DNA from: Prevotella sp.
Lineage (GTDB): Bacteria > Bacteroidota > Bacteroidia > Bacteroidales > Bacteroidaceae
Reading direction: 5' to 3'
DNA length: 64,000 nucleotides
NCBI GenBank assembly: GCA_016285075.1
Contig: JAEEQB010000008.1
Coordinates: 1-64,000, forward strand
A program made the position numbers and the translations under genes. Each line of letters opens with the position of its first letter. Position 1 is the stretch's first letter. The notes beneath the pieces are model-generated. The model saw only the letters and a list, made by a program, of their open reading frames with translations. It had not been told where the DNA came from and made no database searches. Positions 50,587-59,376 of the stretch are shown here, in pieces.

Positions 50587-50691
50587 TTACAAGTCCATCA
50601 AATCCACCTCACGCGTGACAACGGCCAGTGTAAAGCTGATCAACACGCCCAAAAGGATGGGGAAGATTTTGATGATACCCTGCCAGCATAG
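50587..50691 (-). pseudogene. C-terminal remnant of a uracil/xanthine permease
   Basis: The minus strand encodes a 30-odd-residue stretch reading QGIIKIFPILLGVLISFTLA and then VVTREVDLMDL before a TAA at 50587-50589. This resembles the membrane segment GIIKIFPILLGV...S of uracil-xanthine permeases. There is no start codon or remaining gene, and it begins immediately after the acyltransferase stop. It is probably the debris of a gene lost when the upstream operon arrived or was rearranged. The assignment rests on a short match. Confidence 0.45.
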
Positions 50692-51813
50692 TTACCATAG
50701 TTCCTTCAGCGGGTTGGCATAGATGCCGAGGAAGATATCGCGTAACACATCGGGTTCCGGAACATCGAAACGGTTGAGTTTCTCCATGCGGTGGAGAAAG
50801 GCCTGACGTTGTTCGGGGGTATAGCGGCCTTGATAGCGATGCTGGCCATAGCGCAGGTCGTGGGCTATGTAGTTGTTGGGCGTAAGCTGGTAGGCAGTGC
50901 GGATACGGCGGTCCAGCAGCTGTGCCACTTGGCGGTGATACTCGTTACTAGTGCAATCATCGAACTGGCGTAGGTCGTTTTCGGTGACCTGTGGGCAGAA
51001 ACTGATGTGCACACGCCCTTTGGGTTGGGCGATGCCGGTGAGTATGCTGTTGAGGTCTTCGCCGGGCTTCTTTACATAAGGGGCCTGACGCGACTGGTAG
51101 AGCTCCAGAGCCTTGAGAATGTCGCACGACTCCCACTCGTAGCTCACGCTGACAGGCACGATATGGAGCTGTGAGAGTGCTTGGATCTTATCCTGAGGAT
51201 AGCTCATGCAGAACATCTTGATGATGCCTTGGTCGGTGCGGTCCAGACCGTCCTTGGTGCGTCCGTTTCGTTGGGCTATCCAAAGGCTCTGCCCCTTCTC
51301 AGTAAGCACGTACCGTATGTAGTCGGAGAGATGGACCGAGGAGAGGTAGAAGTCGCGCATTGTGCCGCCTCTCTCCACACGGAACATTTTGTTGGCCTTA
51401 CCTATGTCAATGACCAGCGGCGATGACATGAGGTTTGCACCGAAGGTAATTTCAGAGGTCTCGTGCCCGTTCTTGTAGAGGATATACTGCAGGAGGCAGG
51501 CATCGAGCATGATGTCGCGATGGTTGCTGACGAAAAGGTATTTCTTGTCAGGGTCAAGTTGCTCCACGCCGCTGTAGGTGAATTCGGTGATGGAACGGCG
51601 GATGACCTGTTCGTTGACGCAGCGCATGACTTCAAGCTGGAAGTCGCGGATGGTGCGGAAGGAGAGCATCATTTCTTTCACCTCTTCTGGGTTGCGTCCT
51701 GGATAGACGTAAGTGCAGAGTAGCCCGAAGAAGTTGCTGTTGACAATGTTCTGCATGGCGGCAGGTATCTCGCTGTCATAGTAGGGACGGATGTCATCAA
51801 AATTGTTGTTCAT
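50692..51813 (-). CDS. Glycerolipid-type acyltransferase of the pigment operon
   Basis: 373 residues. The PlsB/PlsC-like HX4D motif is FVSNHRDIMLDACLLQYIL, near residue 115. Further conserved pieces are ERGGTMRDFYLSSVHLSDY and WIAQRNGRTKDGLDRTDQGIIKMF (the acceptor-site GRTKDG block). The start, NNFDDIRPYYDSEIPAAMQNI, is that of the acyltransferases found beside MMPL exporters in Bacteroidetes pigment clusters. It probably esterifies the polyene or a lipid headgroup. It is the last gene of the operon, 20 bp after the exporter. Confidence 0.8.
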   Translation of the reverse strand: MNNNFDDIRPYYDSEIPAAMQNIVNSNFFGLLCTYVYPGRNPEEVKEMMLSFRTIRDFQLEVMRCVNEQVIRRSITEFTYSGVEQLDPDKKYLFVSNHRDIMLDACLLQYILYKNGHETSEITFGANLMSSPLVIDIGKANKMFRVERGGTMRDFYLSSVHLSDYIRYVLTEKGQSLWIAQRNGRTKDGLDRTDQGIIKMFCMSYPQDKIQALSQLHIVPVSVSYEWESCDILKALELYQSRQAPYVKKPGEDLNSILTGIAQPKGRVHISFCPQVTENDLRQFDDCTSNEYHRQVAQLLDRRIRTAYQLTPNNYIAHDLRYGQHRYQGRYTPEQRQAFLHRMEKLNRFDVPEPDVLRDIFLGIYANPLKELW

Positions 51814-51833
51814 ATGAGATTGTGGAATGAATG

Positions 51834-54713
51834 TTAAGGGTGATGGATAACAGTGGTGCCACTGGCAGCATGGATGGCTGCATCCTCATCGGAGGTGCAG
51901 TGTACATGGAGATTGGCAGGCAGAGGGTCGCAGGCTGCAGCGAGTGCTGCCTGATCGGCATCGTAGGTATAGGAATGGACTTCCACGTTGGGATGGACGA
52001 GGGCAAAGAGAAGGGGAAACTGTCCGTTGCCGGCGTTGACGATAGACACTGCGGCACCAGACGGGTAGGGGCGGTCTGCCCACTGGCTGAAGTCATCGTG
52101 CTGACGGAGCAGACGGCGTGTTTCGCGTTCCACGGTGATGCCCTTGTAAGTGTATTTGCCTATGACATAGCGATGGTAGTCATGGGATGTGTGACTAGAG
52201 GGGGAAGAAGATGGAGTGCGGTGCAGGGCCTTACGTACCAGTAGGCCCAGAGTGAGTGGTTCTGGACGTGCCCCTTTGCTATTGCGTACGAGCCATCCGA
52301 AGATGAGTGGAGGCACAATCCATGCCATGAGCACCACGGTGAGCATGCCCACAATGGTGACCTCGGCCAGCGAGTGGAGGGCGGGGTGACGGGCAACGAT
52401 GAGCGAGCCCATACCTATAAACATGATGAGAGCCGAGATGACAATGCTATTCTTATAAGAGGGTAGCAACTTCTTGTGATAGGCATATTCATTGATGAGT
52501 CCATCGGTGATGAAGATGGTGTAGTCGTCGCCCTGTCCAAAGATGAAGGTGGCAAGGATAACGTTCACAATGTTGAATTGCATGCCGAGCAGATACATCA
52601 GTCCCAGGATCCAGAGCCATCCCATGGCCATGGGGAGGAAGGCAAGAATAGCCAGTTCCAGACGTCCGAAAGATAGCCAAAGGAACAGGAAAACAATGAA
52701 TCCGCAGGCAAAGCCGATGTAGTTGAAATCATCGGATAGTGAACCAGCGATGGCGCTGTTCATGCCAACGAAATCGAATGCATAGCCAGCGTCGCCCAGG
52801 CGATTGTTCAGTGTGTGCTCTAACGAGGCAAGGTCGGTGCCGCTGGCATCAATGACATCCACCACAGAACAGTTTCCAGTGCTGGTGCTGAGGGAGTTGT
52901 TCAGCAGTACGGAGCGTATGGGTTCGAAGTACTCAAAGGGCTGGGGACTGTAGGAACGACTGACGATGTCTGTAAAGCCGCTGAAGGCATCACTGCTGAA
53001 TCCGTAATGTGGAGCTTCGCGGGTTATCTGTGCAAGCACCTCGTCACGGTGGCTGGCCCAGAAGGTATTCCATAGCTCTATCCTGCGCTGCTGCTCCCGG
53101 GTAGAGCTGAGGAAGGCTGTTGCATCGGAACAACTATGGAACATTCCTGCAGAACGGAGACTGTCGAGTAGTGGGGTAATGTGTGAACGTTTGTCAAGTG
53201 CTTCATCCCAGGTGGCACCTTCGGTCACTACATAGACATTTGTTGTGTCGCCGATGCCCGCTGAAGCCTGGAGGTCGGATAGCAGTCGTTCTTGCTCATC
53301 GGTCATGTAGTTGATGTTGTGTAGGTTGGTATCGAAAGAGGTGTCCAGACTAAAATAACCGAAAAACAGTGTGAGGGCAAAGAAAGGCCAGAGTAGCCAC
53401 CGATGGCGTTCGGGTGACATGGATGCAATTTTGCCGAAGGTGAGCCGTTCCTGCTGTGCATGAAGGCGCTGCTTGACCAAATGGGGTAGGAACACCAGTA
53501 CGAAGAGAATGGTTCCCACAAGCATAAAGGCAGCAAAGAAACCCAGGTCGCGCAGAGCGGGGGCGTCGAGTGGCATTAGGCTGGCGAAGGCACCGACGGT
53601 GGTGATGTTGCCGATGAGCAGGGGTGACACCATGTCCTTGAGTACTTCACGGATGGTGCCTCCATGGTCGGTATGGAGCACAAAGTGGAGGGGATAGTTG
53701 ACGGCTATGCCGATGATGATGGAGCCAATGCCGAGGACGATGAGCGAAACATCGCTACGCATGACGGATATGAAGCCCATGGCAAAGAGCCATCCGAAGA
53801 GGATGGCTGCACCAATAAGCAGCTGGTGTTTCACATTGCGGAAGGAGAACATCAACAGCAGGAGGATGAGAGTGACGGCAATGGAGATGGCCCACTGACT
53901 GTCTGTCTTGATCTGCGAGGCATTGCCTACGGCTATCACGGGTGAACCCGTGAGTGAGACTTCTACATCGTTGAATGCCTGCATGGTCTCGTTGGCTACG
54001 CTGTCAACACTGCTGACGAGCAGGTTGTTGTTGGCCGATTCCATGGCGCCATAGGGCGAAGTAAGCATGGCTACTGCATACTGGCGGCCTGGAGTGAAAA
54101 TGTAGCCATTGTCAATCTCGAACATCAAAGACGACTGTTTGGCCTGCAGACGGTCCATCACGGGAGTGAAGAGTCCCAGAGGATCGTTAGCGATGCTTGA
54201 AGTGAAAAAGCCCGTGGCAGGCATCATGATGGTCTGAACATCGTCAGCCAGCTGTTTGCCCGCATAGTCGGGGTCTGCCAGCAAATGCTCCATGCGCACA
54301 TAGTCTGAGTCAGTGAGCATCAGCGGCATGTTCTGATAGACGAAGTCGGTGATACCAGCCACCTGCTCGAAGTCCACCTGTGTGTTGACCTCATTGATAT
54401 GTCTGCTGCCAGGAGACGAAAGCATCTTCTGGGCAAAGGTATCGATAGCCTCTGTTACTCTGTAGTCATCGGCAGTGTTGCTGTCCTTCTTTGTGAAAAG
54501 GGCTATGATTCGCTGGCCGCCCGTGATGTCCTGATAGAGCGTGATGGCCTTCTGCTCATTACCGCTAACGGGCAGGAAGTCGTAGATGTTCTCATTGTAC
54601 CTTAGAGAAGAAACCATGAGCAAAAGCACTACTGTAAGTGCTGCCAATAGTCCCATGCAGAGACGGCGCCGCTGCTGGAAGAAATCGTAGATATGTAGGA
54701 AGAAGAAAACCAT
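51834..54713 (-). CDS. MMPL/RND-type exporter fused to a methyltransferase-like domain
   Basis: 959 residues from the ATG at 54713. About 12 membrane helices in two RND halves with large periplasmic loops: LLAALTVVLLLMVSSLRYNENIYDFLP at the start, IGSIIIGIAVNYPLHFVLHTDHG in the first half and FIFGQGDDYTIFITDGLINEY in the second. This class exports lipid-like products. The last 115 residues are a separate domain: RYVIGKYTYKGITVERETRRLL, then a Rossmann-like VSIVNAGNGQFPLLFALVHPNVEVHSYTYDAD. It looks like a short SAM-methyltransferase fold with a degenerate glycine motif. It is preceded by the hydrolase gene 16 bp upstream. Confidence 0.8.
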   Translation of the reverse strand: MVFFFLHIYDFFQQRRRLCMGLLAALTVVLLLMVSSLRYNENIYDFLPVSGNEQKAITLYQDITGGQRIIALFTKKDSNTADDYRVTEAIDTFAQKMLSSPGSRHINEVNTQVDFEQVAGITDFVYQNMPLMLTDSDYVRMEHLLADPDYAGKQLADDVQTIMMPATGFFTSSIANDPLGLFTPVMDRLQAKQSSLMFEIDNGYIFTPGRQYAVAMLTSPYGAMESANNNLLVSSVDSVANETMQAFNDVEVSLTGSPVIAVGNASQIKTDSQWAISIAVTLILLLLMFSFRNVKHQLLIGAAILFGWLFAMGFISVMRSDVSLIVLGIGSIIIGIAVNYPLHFVLHTDHGGTIREVLKDMVSPLLIGNITTVGAFASLMPLDAPALRDLGFFAAFMLVGTILFVLVFLPHLVKQRLHAQQERLTFGKIASMSPERHRWLLWPFFALTLFFGYFSLDTSFDTNLHNINYMTDEQERLLSDLQASAGIGDTTNVYVVTEGATWDEALDKRSHITPLLDSLRSAGMFHSCSDATAFLSSTREQQRRIELWNTFWASHRDEVLAQITREAPHYGFSSDAFSGFTDIVSRSYSPQPFEYFEPIRSVLLNNSLSTSTGNCSVVDVIDASGTDLASLEHTLNNRLGDAGYAFDFVGMNSAIAGSLSDDFNYIGFACGFIVFLFLWLSFGRLELAILAFLPMAMGWLWILGLMYLLGMQFNIVNVILATFIFGQGDDYTIFITDGLINEYAYHKKLLPSYKNSIVISALIMFIGMGSLIVARHPALHSLAEVTIVGMLTVVLMAWIVPPLIFGWLVRNSKGARPEPLTLGLLVRKALHRTPSSSPSSHTSHDYHRYVIGKYTYKGITVERETRRLLRQHDDFSQWADRPYPSGAAVSIVNAGNGQFPLLFALVHPNVEVHSYTYDADQAALAAACDPLPANLHVHCTSDEDAAIHAASGTTVIHHP

Positions 54714-54729
54714 TCTTTGATGTGTGATG

Positions 54730-55539
54730 TTATCGGTTATCAAGAATCAATCTTTGCAGCCAGTCGAGGAAACGGGTTTTCCACTGAATGGCCTCAGCGG
54801 TGGTTTTATGCGGCGACACGCCGAAACCATGGCCTCCTGTGCGGTAGTGCTCATAATGGTGGGGAATGTTGTGGACTGTTAGGGCAGAGTCCAACAGTTC
54901 GGCATTGTGGGGGTGCACCACAGGGTCATCGTCACAGTTCATGAGAAATACCGGTGGACAGTTTCGTGGAACATGGTTCTCCAGCGAGAGCGAGTCAGTC
55001 AATCTGCGTTTGGGGAATTCGCCTAACAGCCCACGTCGTGACCGCTTGTGGGTACATGGATGAACCATGGATACCACTGGATAGAGTGGGGCCACGAACA
55101 TGGGGACGGATGGCGTGCCAGCCAGCTGCTCGGCAGCATGCATGACCAGATGACCGCCGGCAGAGAATCCCATGCAGCCGATGCGGTCGGGACGCACCCC
55201 GTAGCCGTCGGCATACGCACGCACGCTGTCTAGTGCACTGCACAGGTCACGGAACCCTGCAGGGAAACTGCGTCCCTTGGTTCGGATATGATAGGCATAA
55301 GCTCCCCAGCCTCCATGACTGTACTCCAAAACAAAAGCGGCTATGCCGTTCTCACACAGCCATTGTGCCACCTTGAAGCCTTCTGTTTCCTTGTCTAGCC
55401 AAAAGTAGCTACCACCAGGACAGACGATGATTCCGCTCTGTGTGGGGTTCTCCTTTGGAATAAATGCTTTCAGCCTGTAGGCATGAATGCTCACAGACAA
55501 AAGGCATGCAAGAAGTGACAGATGGTATCTTGTTGTCAT
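54730..55539 (-). CDS. Exported alpha/beta hydrolase (acetylxylan-esterase-like)
   Basis: 269 residues. Signal peptide (MTTRYHLSLLACLLSVSIHAY), oxyanion-hole segment IIVCPGGSYFWL, nucleophile elbow GCMGFSAGGHL (Ser), acid in NCDDDPVVHPHN (Asp) and catalytic His in GGHGFGVSP. The fold is of the BD-FAE/acetyl-esterase type. Within this operon it could deacylate the product or an intermediate in the periplasm. That role is inference. It starts one base before the stop of the BtrH-like gene upstream. Confidence 0.8.
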   Translation of the reverse strand: MTTRYHLSLLACLLSVSIHAYRLKAFIPKENPTQSGIIVCPGGSYFWLDKETEGFKVAQWLCENGIAAFVLEYSHGGWGAYAYHIRTKGRSFPAGFRDLCSALDSVRAYADGYGVRPDRIGCMGFSAGGHLVMHAAEQLAGTPSVPMFVAPLYPVVSMVHPCTHKRSRRGLLGEFPKRRLTDSLSLENHVPRNCPPVFLMNCDDDPVVHPHNAELLDSALTVHNIPHHYEHYRTGGHGFGVSPHKTTAEAIQWKTRFLDWLQRLILDNR

Positions 55540-55540
55540 G

Positions 55541-56815
55541 TTAGTATTGTTCCACAGCGTTTTTCAGATCAAGGAAGAAAGCCCGTTCGGCATCGCTGAT
55601 TTTCTCGAGCATATCGGCCAGGTCATCGTAGGTGTAGTTATTGCCGGCACGTCGTTTGAACACCTTTGATGCCTTATATCCAAAGTCACGCCACATGTCG
55701 CCAATCTCAGTGATACGGATGGAGTAGTCGTTCAGCTCTGCTATGCCCGTCCGTTCGGAAGCCTCTTGGAGGAATGCACCGTAGACAAAACGGAAACCGG
55801 CACCACCCGTGCCAATCTCTTCCAGCATGCGGATTACCTGGACGAGGTAGATGCGTGCCCGGCGGCGACCTTCCTTTTGCTCCCAAGTCCGCATTCTGCG
55901 TGCAAGATAGCGGATGCCGTTGACACCCACGTATGGGAACCACTTGGGCTGAGACGTCATGTTCTTACAAGTATCCCGGATGGCCTTGAGCACCAAAGGC
56001 TTCAGAAACTCCACATCAGGCTTGTCTGTGCGCATACGCTCGGGCAAATCCTTAGGAATGGACTTAATCCAGTACATCTGTCCCATCAGAGGGTAGGCGC
56101 CCTTGGCAAAGCGAACCTTGATAAGGTTTTCACGGCTAATGGTCACCTTTTCTGTGGCATTGGAGTCGAGCACACGATATTCGTCGTTCTCTTCATCCTT
56201 GCCTATGATGCAGATGTTGTGGCCGTTGAAACGGAAACGGTTTTCAGGAGGGTAGTAAGGCAGTTCATAGATGCCAACGACGCAACCTACAGGAATTTTC
56301 TCTTCCAGAATCAGCTGGTCAAGTTTGCGCATGGACTTTTCCTTGCTGAGAAATCGCTGCGTAGCCGACTTGATGCCCAGTAGTTTCGTGATGCGCTTGA
56401 ACAGCACACCTGGGAAGGTCCGGAAGGCTGTCACTGGCATACCGCCCATCTTGACAAAGGTGAGGTGGGCGAAAAACAGACCGCTGGCAAGTCCGAACAC
56501 CATGGGCTCTGACAGGTTGATGCCATAGAAACGCAGAAGAGAGGAAATGGTGCCGTTCTCGCAATGGGCAGCATGCTTGTGGTTGATCTTCAACTCATAT
56601 CCGCTGTAATCCGTTGGCACCTCCAACTCCATCTTGTCGCGCACATCGTGGTCGTCGAGCGTGTCAAGAAACATTTCCAGAGCTTCCGTCTTGGGAGCCC
56701 ATCCGTCACTTCTGACAGCCTCGTAATGTCCTTCGTCATCGACTGCATAGGTCAGGTCACGAATAACACTACCCTTGTAATATTTCAAATCCTGAGGAAC
56801 GTCTTCTTTCTTCAT
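55541..56815 (-). CDS. BtrH-like acyltransferase, copy 1
   Basis: 424 residues. The BtrH N-terminal domain (about 75-220) begins KINHKHAAHCENGTISSLLRFYGINLSEPMVFGLASG, with the conserved Cys; GHNICIIGKD... carries the His. The C-terminal part (about 240-420) resembles DUF4872. In butirosin synthesis BtrH moves an acyl group from a carrier protein to an amino sugar. Proteins of this family recur in flexirubin-type clusters of Bacteroidetes, where an acyl-transfer step is plausible. Its paralogue lies directly upstream in the operon, about 60 percent identical by eye. Confidence 0.8.
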   Translation of the reverse strand: MKKEDVPQDLKYYKGSVIRDLTYAVDDEGHYEAVRSDGWAPKTEALEMFLDTLDDHDVRDKMELEVPTDYSGYELKINHKHAAHCENGTISSLLRFYGINLSEPMVFGLASGLFFAHLTFVKMGGMPVTAFRTFPGVLFKRITKLLGIKSATQRFLSKEKSMRKLDQLILEEKIPVGCVVGIYELPYYPPENRFRFNGHNICIIGKDEENDEYRVLDSNATEKVTISRENLIKVRFAKGAYPLMGQMYWIKSIPKDLPERMRTDKPDVEFLKPLVLKAIRDTCKNMTSQPKWFPYVGVNGIRYLARRMRTWEQKEGRRRARIYLVQVIRMLEEIGTGGAGFRFVYGAFLQEASERTGIAELNDYSIRITEIGDMWRDFGYKASKVFKRRAGNNYTYDDLADMLEKISDAERAFFLDLKNAVEQY

Positions 56816-56860
56816 TGATGAAGTATTGATATGATTAATGATTTGTTGTTTATTCCCTTC

Positions 56861-58183
56861 TTACATGTAGCTTCTCACTGTTTTATCGAGTTCAAGGAAC
56901 AGAATTCGCTCTTTCTCACTGATGTCTTGCAAAAGGTCGCCCAAGTCGTTATAAGTATATTGGCTCTTGCTACTCCGTTCCCTTGTTTCGCCTAGTTCCG
57001 TTGCGATTCGGCCATCTTCAAGCGAGCTTGGATGGCTCTTGATGCTCCGTCCCTTGATGATGCGTGATGCCTTGTAAGCAAAATCGCGCCACAAGTCGCC
57101 TATATCCGTAATGCGGAGGCAATAATCGTTCAACTCGCTGATGCCTGTTATGTCGGCAGCTTCTTGGAGGAATGCACCATACATGAAACGGAAGCCTGCT
57201 CCACCTGTTCCTATTTCCTCCAACATACGTACTACCTGCGCCAGATTGAGCAGTGCACGACGCTTGCCCATGACCGTATCCCAGTTTCTGATTCGCTGAG
57301 AAAGGTAGAGAATACCGTTGGTGCCCACATATTTAATGAATTTGGGCTGTGATACCATATACCAACATGTCTTGTGAATGGACTTCAGAATGAGCGGTTT
57401 CAGATCGGGTAGATGCTTGGGCAAAGATTCAATCCAGTACATCTGTCCCATCAGAGGATAAACGCCTCCGGCAGGAAAACGGACTTTGGCAAGATCCTCA
57501 GCAGAAATTGTGACCTTCTGCGTAGCGTTGGAGTCGAGTACACGGTACAGTTTCCTACTCTCGTCCTTGCCAGTAATGCAGATGTTGTGGCCATTGAAAC
57601 GGAATCGGTATTCCTTGGGCATGTATGGCAGTTCATACATGCCAACAACGCATCCTACAGGTGTCTGTTTGTGGAGAATCAATTCGTCCAGTTTTTTCAT
57701 GGCTGCCTTATGGCTGAAAAAACGTTGCGTCCTTGACTTGATACCAAATAGTTTTGTGATGCGCTTGAACAGAACGCCAGGAAAAGTGCGGAATGACGTT
57801 ACCGGCATGCCGCCCATCTTGACAAAGGTGAGGTGAGTGAAGAAGAGTCCGCTGGCCAAACCAAAGATCATAGGCTCAGACAACTCAATGCCATAATAGT
57901 GGAGTAAGGTGGAAATGGCACCATTCTCGCAGTGGGCAGCTGGCTGGTGGCTGATATCCAACTCTGTGCCCTCAAAGATATCGGCCGTCTGTAGCGTCAT
58001 ACGACTCCTTTCCTCCTTGTCCTCATCTTCTTCCAAAGCCAGGTCTAGTGCATCATTCTTAGCTGTCCATCCGTCGCTCTTGACCATGTGATATCGTCCG
58101 TCATTGTCGACAGCGTAGTTCTGGTCGCGCACAACGGCATCCTTGCAATACTTCAGGTCCTGGGGGACTTCTTCTATTCTCAT
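56861..58183 (-). CDS. BtrH-like acyltransferase, copy 2, with insertion
   Basis: 440 residues from the ATG at 58183, which shares its A with the TGA of the ketosynthase gene (TGATG), so translation is coupled. Same two domains as copy 1: ISHQPAAHCENGAISTLLHYYG with the conserved Cys and GHNICITGKD with the His. It differs by a 24-residue in-frame insertion near residue 380 and a diverged linker after residue 45. Whether both copies are active, or one has changed substrate, cannot be read here. Confidence 0.8.
   Translation of the reverse strand: MRIEEVPQDLKYCKDAVVRDQNYAVDNDGRYHMVKSDGWTAKNDALDLALEEDEDKEERSRMTLQTADIFEGTELDISHQPAAHCENGAISTLLHYYGIELSEPMIFGLASGLFFTHLTFVKMGGMPVTSFRTFPGVLFKRITKLFGIKSRTQRFFSHKAAMKKLDELILHKQTPVGCVVGMYELPYMPKEYRFRFNGHNICITGKDESRKLYRVLDSNATQKVTISAEDLAKVRFPAGGVYPLMGQMYWIESLPKHLPDLKPLILKSIHKTCWYMVSQPKFIKYVGTNGILYLSQRIRNWDTVMGKRRALLNLAQVVRMLEEIGTGGAGFRFMYGAFLQEAADITGISELNDYCLRITDIGDLWRDFAYKASRIIKGRSIKSHPSSLEDGRIATELGETRERSSKSQYTYNDLGDLLQDISEKERILFLELDKTVRSYM
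56963..57055. repeat. 72-bp in-frame insertion with flanking direct repeats
   Basis: Copies of a 21/22-bp sequence, gctcttg..ctccgt.ccctt, flank the segment at 56963-56984 and 57035-57055, exactly 72 bp apart. Between them is an imperfect hairpin, gccatcttcaagc / gcttggatggc (57011-57036). Paralogue copy 1 lacks the segment. It encodes IKSHPSSLEDGRIATELGET plus four residues on the minus strand. Confidence 0.6.
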
Positions 58184-59319
58184 CAGCAGACGGTCAGCAT
58201 AAAGTAACAATACGAAAAACGGGCACTCTCAGGCACCATTACCAGAATCTTTTGGTCTTTCTTCAGCTTTCCAGAATTCAACAACTCCTCCAGCATGGCA
58301 AATGCTGAGGCAGAGCCGATATTTCCTATCTGCGGCAGATTATAGAACCAACGTTCTTCAGGTATAGCAAAGCCTTTTTTAGATGACTCATCCAAGATCA
58401 CGTCTTTGAAGAACATCGATGACATATGGGGGAGGAACCAATCGATGTCATTAGGGGTGAAATGATGCTTTTTACCCATTTCTATCAAATACTGCATACC
58501 AAGCTTGACAATGTTGTCGGAGAGCATACGAGTATCCTGTTTAACGGCAAAGAGCGATTCAGTGAGCCACTCGCTCTGCGGATACGAAGCCCACCCTTTT
58601 AGATGGCCATCGGCATCCTTATCGGCACCTGCATACATACATGTCTCTTTTGTGTTGGCAAACGAGGTGATGTCAATCCAGTCAAGACGAAGTGAGAGTC
58701 CTGAATCAGCAGGTTTCCCCTGCAACAGAACGGCAAAGGCACCGTCAGAAAGCATCCAACGTAGGAAATCTTTTTGAAAGGCCAGCATCGGCTGGTTCTC
58801 CAATAGTGAGAACTGCTCAGACTCTTTCTGGAAATAGCCTGCCTGCATCCATGGAGACAGACGCTCTGATGCCACCGCTACGGCATTTGTTGATAATCCG
58901 AGACTTACGGCCATATAGGCATATTTCAACGCATCAACACCTGTACAGCAAGAACCGGCAAACGACACGACCTCGATGTGCTTGTCACCTCCAAGTTCCC
59001 CATGTACCATCACACCATGTGAAGGTATCAGCTGTTCGGGAGAGCCTGTACCACAGGCCAGCAAATCGATATCATCAAGAGTCAGATGCTCATCAAACAA
59101 TCCTCTCACGGCGTTGGCAGCCATTTGAACGTTGGTGTGTGTTGCATTTCCATCCTTGTCCAAAGCATAGTATCTTTGCTTGATGCCATTACGCCGCAAG
59201 ATGACTCTTCGGGCTTTCGATGGCTTACCGTCCACCATACCAAGAAAACTTTCCATATCGTCGTTGGCGACAGGTTCGTTTGGAAGAAATTTGGCTGCTC
59301 TCGTAATAAAAACGTTCAT
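58183..59319 (-). CDS. darB: DarB-like beta-ketoacyl-ACP synthase III
   Basis: 378 residues from the ATG at 59319. Thiolase-fold KAS III with the triad Cys in SFAGSCCTGVDAL, His in WFLPHMSSMF and Asn in PQIGNIGSASAF. The N-terminal segment PNEPVANDDMESFLG, then GKPSKARRVILRRNGIKQRYYAL, is what I recall of DarB-type enzymes of flexirubin clusters, which join two acyl chains into the dialkylresorcinol precursor. It precedes the BtrH copies and follows the DarA-like gene by 57 bp. Confidence 0.78.
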   Translation of the reverse strand: MNVFITRAAKFLPNEPVANDDMESFLGMVDGKPSKARRVILRRNGIKQRYYALDKDGNATHTNVQMAANAVRGLFDEHLTLDDIDLLACGTGSPEQLIPSHGVMVHGELGGDKHIEVVSFAGSCCTGVDALKYAYMAVSLGLSTNAVAVASERLSPWMQAGYFQKESEQFSLLENQPMLAFQKDFLRWMLSDGAFAVLLQGKPADSGLSLRLDWIDITSFANTKETCMYAGADKDADGHLKGWASYPQSEWLTESLFAVKQDTRMLSDNIVKLGMQYLIEMGKKHHFTPNDIDWFLPHMSSMFFKDVILDESSKKGFAIPEERWFYNLPQIGNIGSASAFAMLEELLNSGKLKKDQKILVMVPESARFSYCYFMLTVC

Positions 59320-59376
59320 GATCAAACAATAATTAACGCACAATGCTCAAAACATTATGCATGTATTTGTATTTTT

